Shown one piece after another: positions 60,712-64,000 of a DNA stretch of 64,000 nucleotides. Under the pieces are notes generated by a model. That model saw only the letters and a program-made list of their open reading frames with translations. It was not told the origin of the DNA and ran no database searches. This DNA is from Agrocybe praecox (lineage: Eukaryota > Basidiomycota > Agaricomycetes > Agaricales > Agrocybaceae), in assembly GCA_964017145.1 (NCBI GenBank), contig OZ024841.1:992001-1056000 (forward strand), given 5' to 3'. Each line of letters starts with the position of its first letter. Within the stretch, counting starts at the first letter, position 1. The translations under genes and the position numbers were made by a program.

Positions 60712-62249
60712 AAGGTTGTTGGGCATCGATCTTGTATTCATAGGAAGCGATAATTGTATTGATTTTTTTGACACGCTAGAAAATCGAGCCCACTGCTCAT
60801 GTCTGCAGGAAGTCTTATTCTTTTGCGAGAAACGGTCTGCGCAAACCTTTCTCTTGGTGAACAAGATATTCTTCAACTCATGGCGGGTCTTCTTCGCCTC
60901 ACTTGACTATCATCCTACATTCAAAATAATGATGAAAATACATGTTTTTCACCTCAATAGTTATGCAGCCATCTCCCTAGACCCTCTCGCGTTTCTGTGC
61001 CCATTTCTCTTGCCTCATTTGCTGACAAGAAAAGGCTGTTCACAGGAAACGCAAGCGAATCCTCGGCACTACAGTTTCGCTCGGCTCTCCGGTATATTGA
61101 CTCACCATAGCATCAGCCAAAGGCAAGCGATGTTGGTCAACCTTGTTTGTTGTTTTCCAATCCAGTCGACGCGCTCATCGAGATAGCCTTTTGACGCCTG
61201 TTATGTCGTTTGCCTGACTAAAGCACCAGTCTCCCCGGCCATGCATACTGTCACAAGAGACTCCTTAGCAAACTAGAAGGGTCGAAAGATAGACGAGCTG
61301 TCGAAAGATCAAAGAAGAACATTAGGTTGTTTGGCATGAGTCGACGCTTATATACAAAGCCTCATCATGAGGCAAGTAATTTGTATTACTGTTTTGCACG
61401 TTGCGGAAACACGACAACCGATGTTCTTTTCTTCCAAGCGTTTTGAACACATGGGTGGGCTTCCGTGGCTCGTGTGTACTCCATTTGTACGCTCGTATGG
61501 GAGATACACTCTGTTGCTCCTATTTTTTCCTCATCCCTGCCGTTTTGAAACATTTGTGAAGCATGCTTCATGGTCAGAAATACCGAGTAGGTCCGACGTA
61601 AGCGCCTTGTGGGAGAAATTGGGATAGATAAAGCCCTGGCTTATGAATCCTCTTTCCACAATCAGACCCTCAATCGACTGGATATCGTAGGATATGCTTT
61701 TGTTTTTTGTAACATAGTTCCCGTTGTAAATAGTATATGATGGTTGAGCTTAAGAATTGAAATTGATGGATGTGGTTGCCGAGTAAAGAAGAGCTTTCCT
61801 CCTTCTCAGCATCTGCCATTACAACGTGCCCACAAAACCCTTTTGCCCTGTCTTTTTTCTGATATCTGCTCCCTGGACTTTGCGGATAGAGGGCGGGTAT
61901 ACCTGAGCACAGCCAATTCCCTGCAACAGCCGTAGGAATTTCCACACACAAGCCCAAAAGGACATATACACATACACAACCCTTGCCTGACCTCGACAAC
62001 GAGGCATTTCCCTGGTCTTATTTCCACTTTTCATTTCGACGGAACAGGTCTTCATTCTTGTGCTATATCTTCAATCACATCAACTCGTCTACGCAAGCCA
62101 GCGGACCATACCCAGTAAAAAAGAGTTACAACACACACACGGCCCTTTTTCAACCGGACTCCCACTGGCGAGTCGCGACAACGACGAAGAAGAGCGCCAC
62201 CGACAACGTACTCCTGTTAGCAGTGGCAAACAAGAAACTTGGGGGAGCA
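60712..62249. other. Intergenic, no gene seen
   Basis: 1.5 kb. The overlapping ORFs at 60668-61186 and 61367-61627 lack motifs and composition bias. A possible in-frame upstream ATG for the next gene lies at 61983. Confidence 0.4.
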
Positions 62250-64000
62250 ATGGAGTCAAATACCACCAATGCGAGTAGTACAAGGCCTCAGGCCAACGGC
62301 ATTCCATCCACATCGACTTTCTCATTCAAAGCGCCTTTCCCCGTTTCCCCTGCGTCGGCAGCGAGTGTTTCAGCATTAAAGCAACGACGCGTATCTCTCG
62401 CTTCTCCATCCTCACCAAGACTCGTCAAGCCGTTCAGTTTCAGAGACGAAATGGGACTTCAGACAGGCGAAGCGCCTCCTACACCCTCGACTTCGACTTC
62501 TGTGCCAGAGAAGAAAGGCAAAATGCGCAAAATCGATACGAGTCAGAACAGCGATGATTCGCCACCACCTATGTCAGAGAAGAAACCGCGAAAGAAATGG
62601 TCCTCTGAGGAGACCCAAATGTTAGTTGAGGGATGCCAGATTGTACGTTAAGTCCCCTCCCTCCCTCTTATATGGCATGTCTTTCAATGAACTGATCATG
62701 GGTTGTGGGTTATGAAGCACGGGGTTGGGAATTGGAAGACTATCTTGCAGGACCCTGATCTCAAATTCCATGATCGCTCAGCAGTGGATCTTAAAGATAG
62801 GCATGTTCTTTGTCTCTTGGTAAAATGGTAACCACATGTTTTCAGCATGCTGATGCCTTGCGTTTTTCTATTTCGCCAGGTTCCGGACATACTTCCCAGA
62901 CGCATACAAGAAACATTACCCAAATGCTCGCACACATCTTTCGAGCAAGATACGCTCGACGTTTGCCGATGGTACCTCGTTGTTTGAAAAGACTCGAAGC
63001 AAGCGACGGCGTCCATTCACTGAAGCGGAAGACCGCGCTCTCAAAGCAGGCTACGAGAAGCATGGAACTACATGGGCTACCATTGTTAAGGACCCCATCT
63101 TCCAAGAACAGAATAGACGGTCAACGGACCTGAGAGACAGGTTCCGTAATGCGTTCCCACTTTTATACCAGGCTGCAGGTTACAAACCACGTACAGCTTC
63201 AAAGAAGAAAGTTGAAGGCCCGGTTAGGGCGGCGGATGACCAGTTGTCTACCACTGCTGGACCCGTTCGTAGTCGTCGAAGGGCACAGAGTAGTAGCCAG
63301 GGCCTCTTAAGAGGCGGTACAAAGAGTGTACCTCAAAGCACGGCACCATCTGAAGATGAAGAAAGTTCCGGAGAAGAAGATGGCGACGCAACTTATTCAT
63401 TCAAGTCGCCGATAACGCCAGTGTTTGTGGACAGCACACATAATTTTAGGCACCTGAAGAGAGCTTCCGTGTCTCTGGCGAACCATAACGCTCCTGCAAC
63501 CAATTCCTCACCAGCGCAGGAGTCTTCAAACAACGAGAATGACAATTCTGCAGCAGATGGAGACGATGATATGGAGCTTGTCGTCGATACTAGTGCCCTT
63601 GATATTCCCGATTTCCTGCCTAATAATACGCATTCGGATATGGAAACTTGGTCTTCTTCGGGACTCAATACTCCAACCCACTCTTCCACGGCTGCATGGT
63701 CCACAGCTGCAGCTTCTCCAACGTCAAGTCATGTATCAGATTTTTTCATGAGCAATAGCTCAGGTGCTCACACCGATGCGTCGACCTCGTCCTCACCGTT
63801 CATCGAACGCCGCAACGATGTCCTGGGGAATAACTTTGGCATGATCGGGAAGAGCGCTTGGGGTACCCAAGACTGGTTCTCCTCCAATCCGCGGCTGGAG
63901 AACAGCAGAAACACCACATCATCCTCGTCCTTTGTCGATGCCAACTTTTCGCCAGCTTCGCCCTTTACGTACCATCCGCATCTCAACCACGGAGTACTGG
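62250..64000 (+). CDS. Double Myb/SANT telobox DNA-binding protein, 3' end missing
   Basis: Exons 62250-62642, 62718-62800 and 62880 onward, open to the window end. Residues about 105-170 form the first Myb repeat: KKWSSEETQMLVEGCQIHGV, GNWKTILQDPDLKFHDRSAV and DLKDRFRTYFPDAYKKHYP. The VDLKDRFR segment is the telobox, as in TRF/Tbf1/Teb1 proteins. A second repeat follows at once: RRRPFTEAEDRALKAGYEKH, GTTWATIVKDPIFQEQNRRS and TDLRDRFRNAFP. The rest is Ser/Asp-rich and disordered. The second intron starts GC (62801, GCATGT), needed to keep KDRFRTYF. A nuclear role at telomere repeats or as a transcription factor is likely. The ATG at 62250 is preferred; the upstream 61983 ATG would add a non-conserved-looking 89 residues. 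Confidence 0.88.

Noticed and set aside
60668..61186. 172-aa plus-strand ORF after RPN9
   Set aside because: It overlaps the end of RPN9 in another frame and shows no motif or splice context.
61983..62249. In-frame upstream start for the Myb protein
   Set aside because: The added residues look like translated leader sequence and have no conserved pattern. The ATG at 62250 is more plausible, though not proven.

Overview
The window looks like a nuclear contig of a basidiomycete mushroom (Agaricomycetes). The genes are cut by many short introns, mostly 42-70 nt with GT-AG ends. The repertoire includes a CYP63-type P450, Ser-rich membrane proteins and seven-helix proteins of agaricomycete type, a GH13-CBM20 secreted amylase and small secreted Gly/Tyr-rich proteins. 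There are no prokaryotic operons, no CRISPR array and no rRNA or tRNA gene that I could find. Coordinates for spliced genes are genomic spans; exons were joined by hand from splice consensus, reading frame and family conservation.

Layout, left to right. 1-11 kb: a partial Ser-rich secreted or membrane protein; VPS36 (ESCRT-II); a protein with a C-terminal rhodanese-like domain; a hAT-type MITE with perfect 8-bp target duplication; an MFSD1-like transporter with a possible tiny divergent membrane ORF; and a seven-helix membrane protein. 11-25 kb: a large Ser-rich coiled-coil protein; an 11-exon allergen-like histidine-rich protein; a SHPRH/Irc20-type SNF2-RING ligase; and, head to head with it, FMP46. 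26-34 kb: a small secreted Tyr/Pro-rich peptide; a Ser/Thr-rich single-pass sensor-like protein with a 571-nt intron; and two tandem four-helix MARVEL-like paralogues. 34-45 kb: a CYP63-like P450 divergent from the TFIIIC subunit TFC4/Sfc4, then a secreted alpha-amylase. 45-51 kb is mostly non-coding, with a Gly-rich secreted protein and an Ala/Ser/Thr-rich repeat protein. 52-59 kb is a segmental duplication, about 3.1 kb in one copy and 2.55 kb in the other. Each copy carries an intact six-exon seven-helix gene, one copy has gained a 239-bp inverted-repeat element, and the duplication edge has given the second gene a new C-terminus. 59-64 kb: proteasome lid subunit RPN9, then a double-Myb telobox DNA-binding protein running off the end.

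The genes do not form one pathway. Conserved housekeeping genes (VPS36, SHPRH, FMP46, TFC4, RPN9, Myb) alternate with lineage-specific membrane or secreted genes and with repeat-rich gaps. I found no convincing wholly new multi-gene system. The most informative structures are the two duplications, the two MITE-like elements, two GC-AG introns and three stop-free introns whose lengths are multiples of three.
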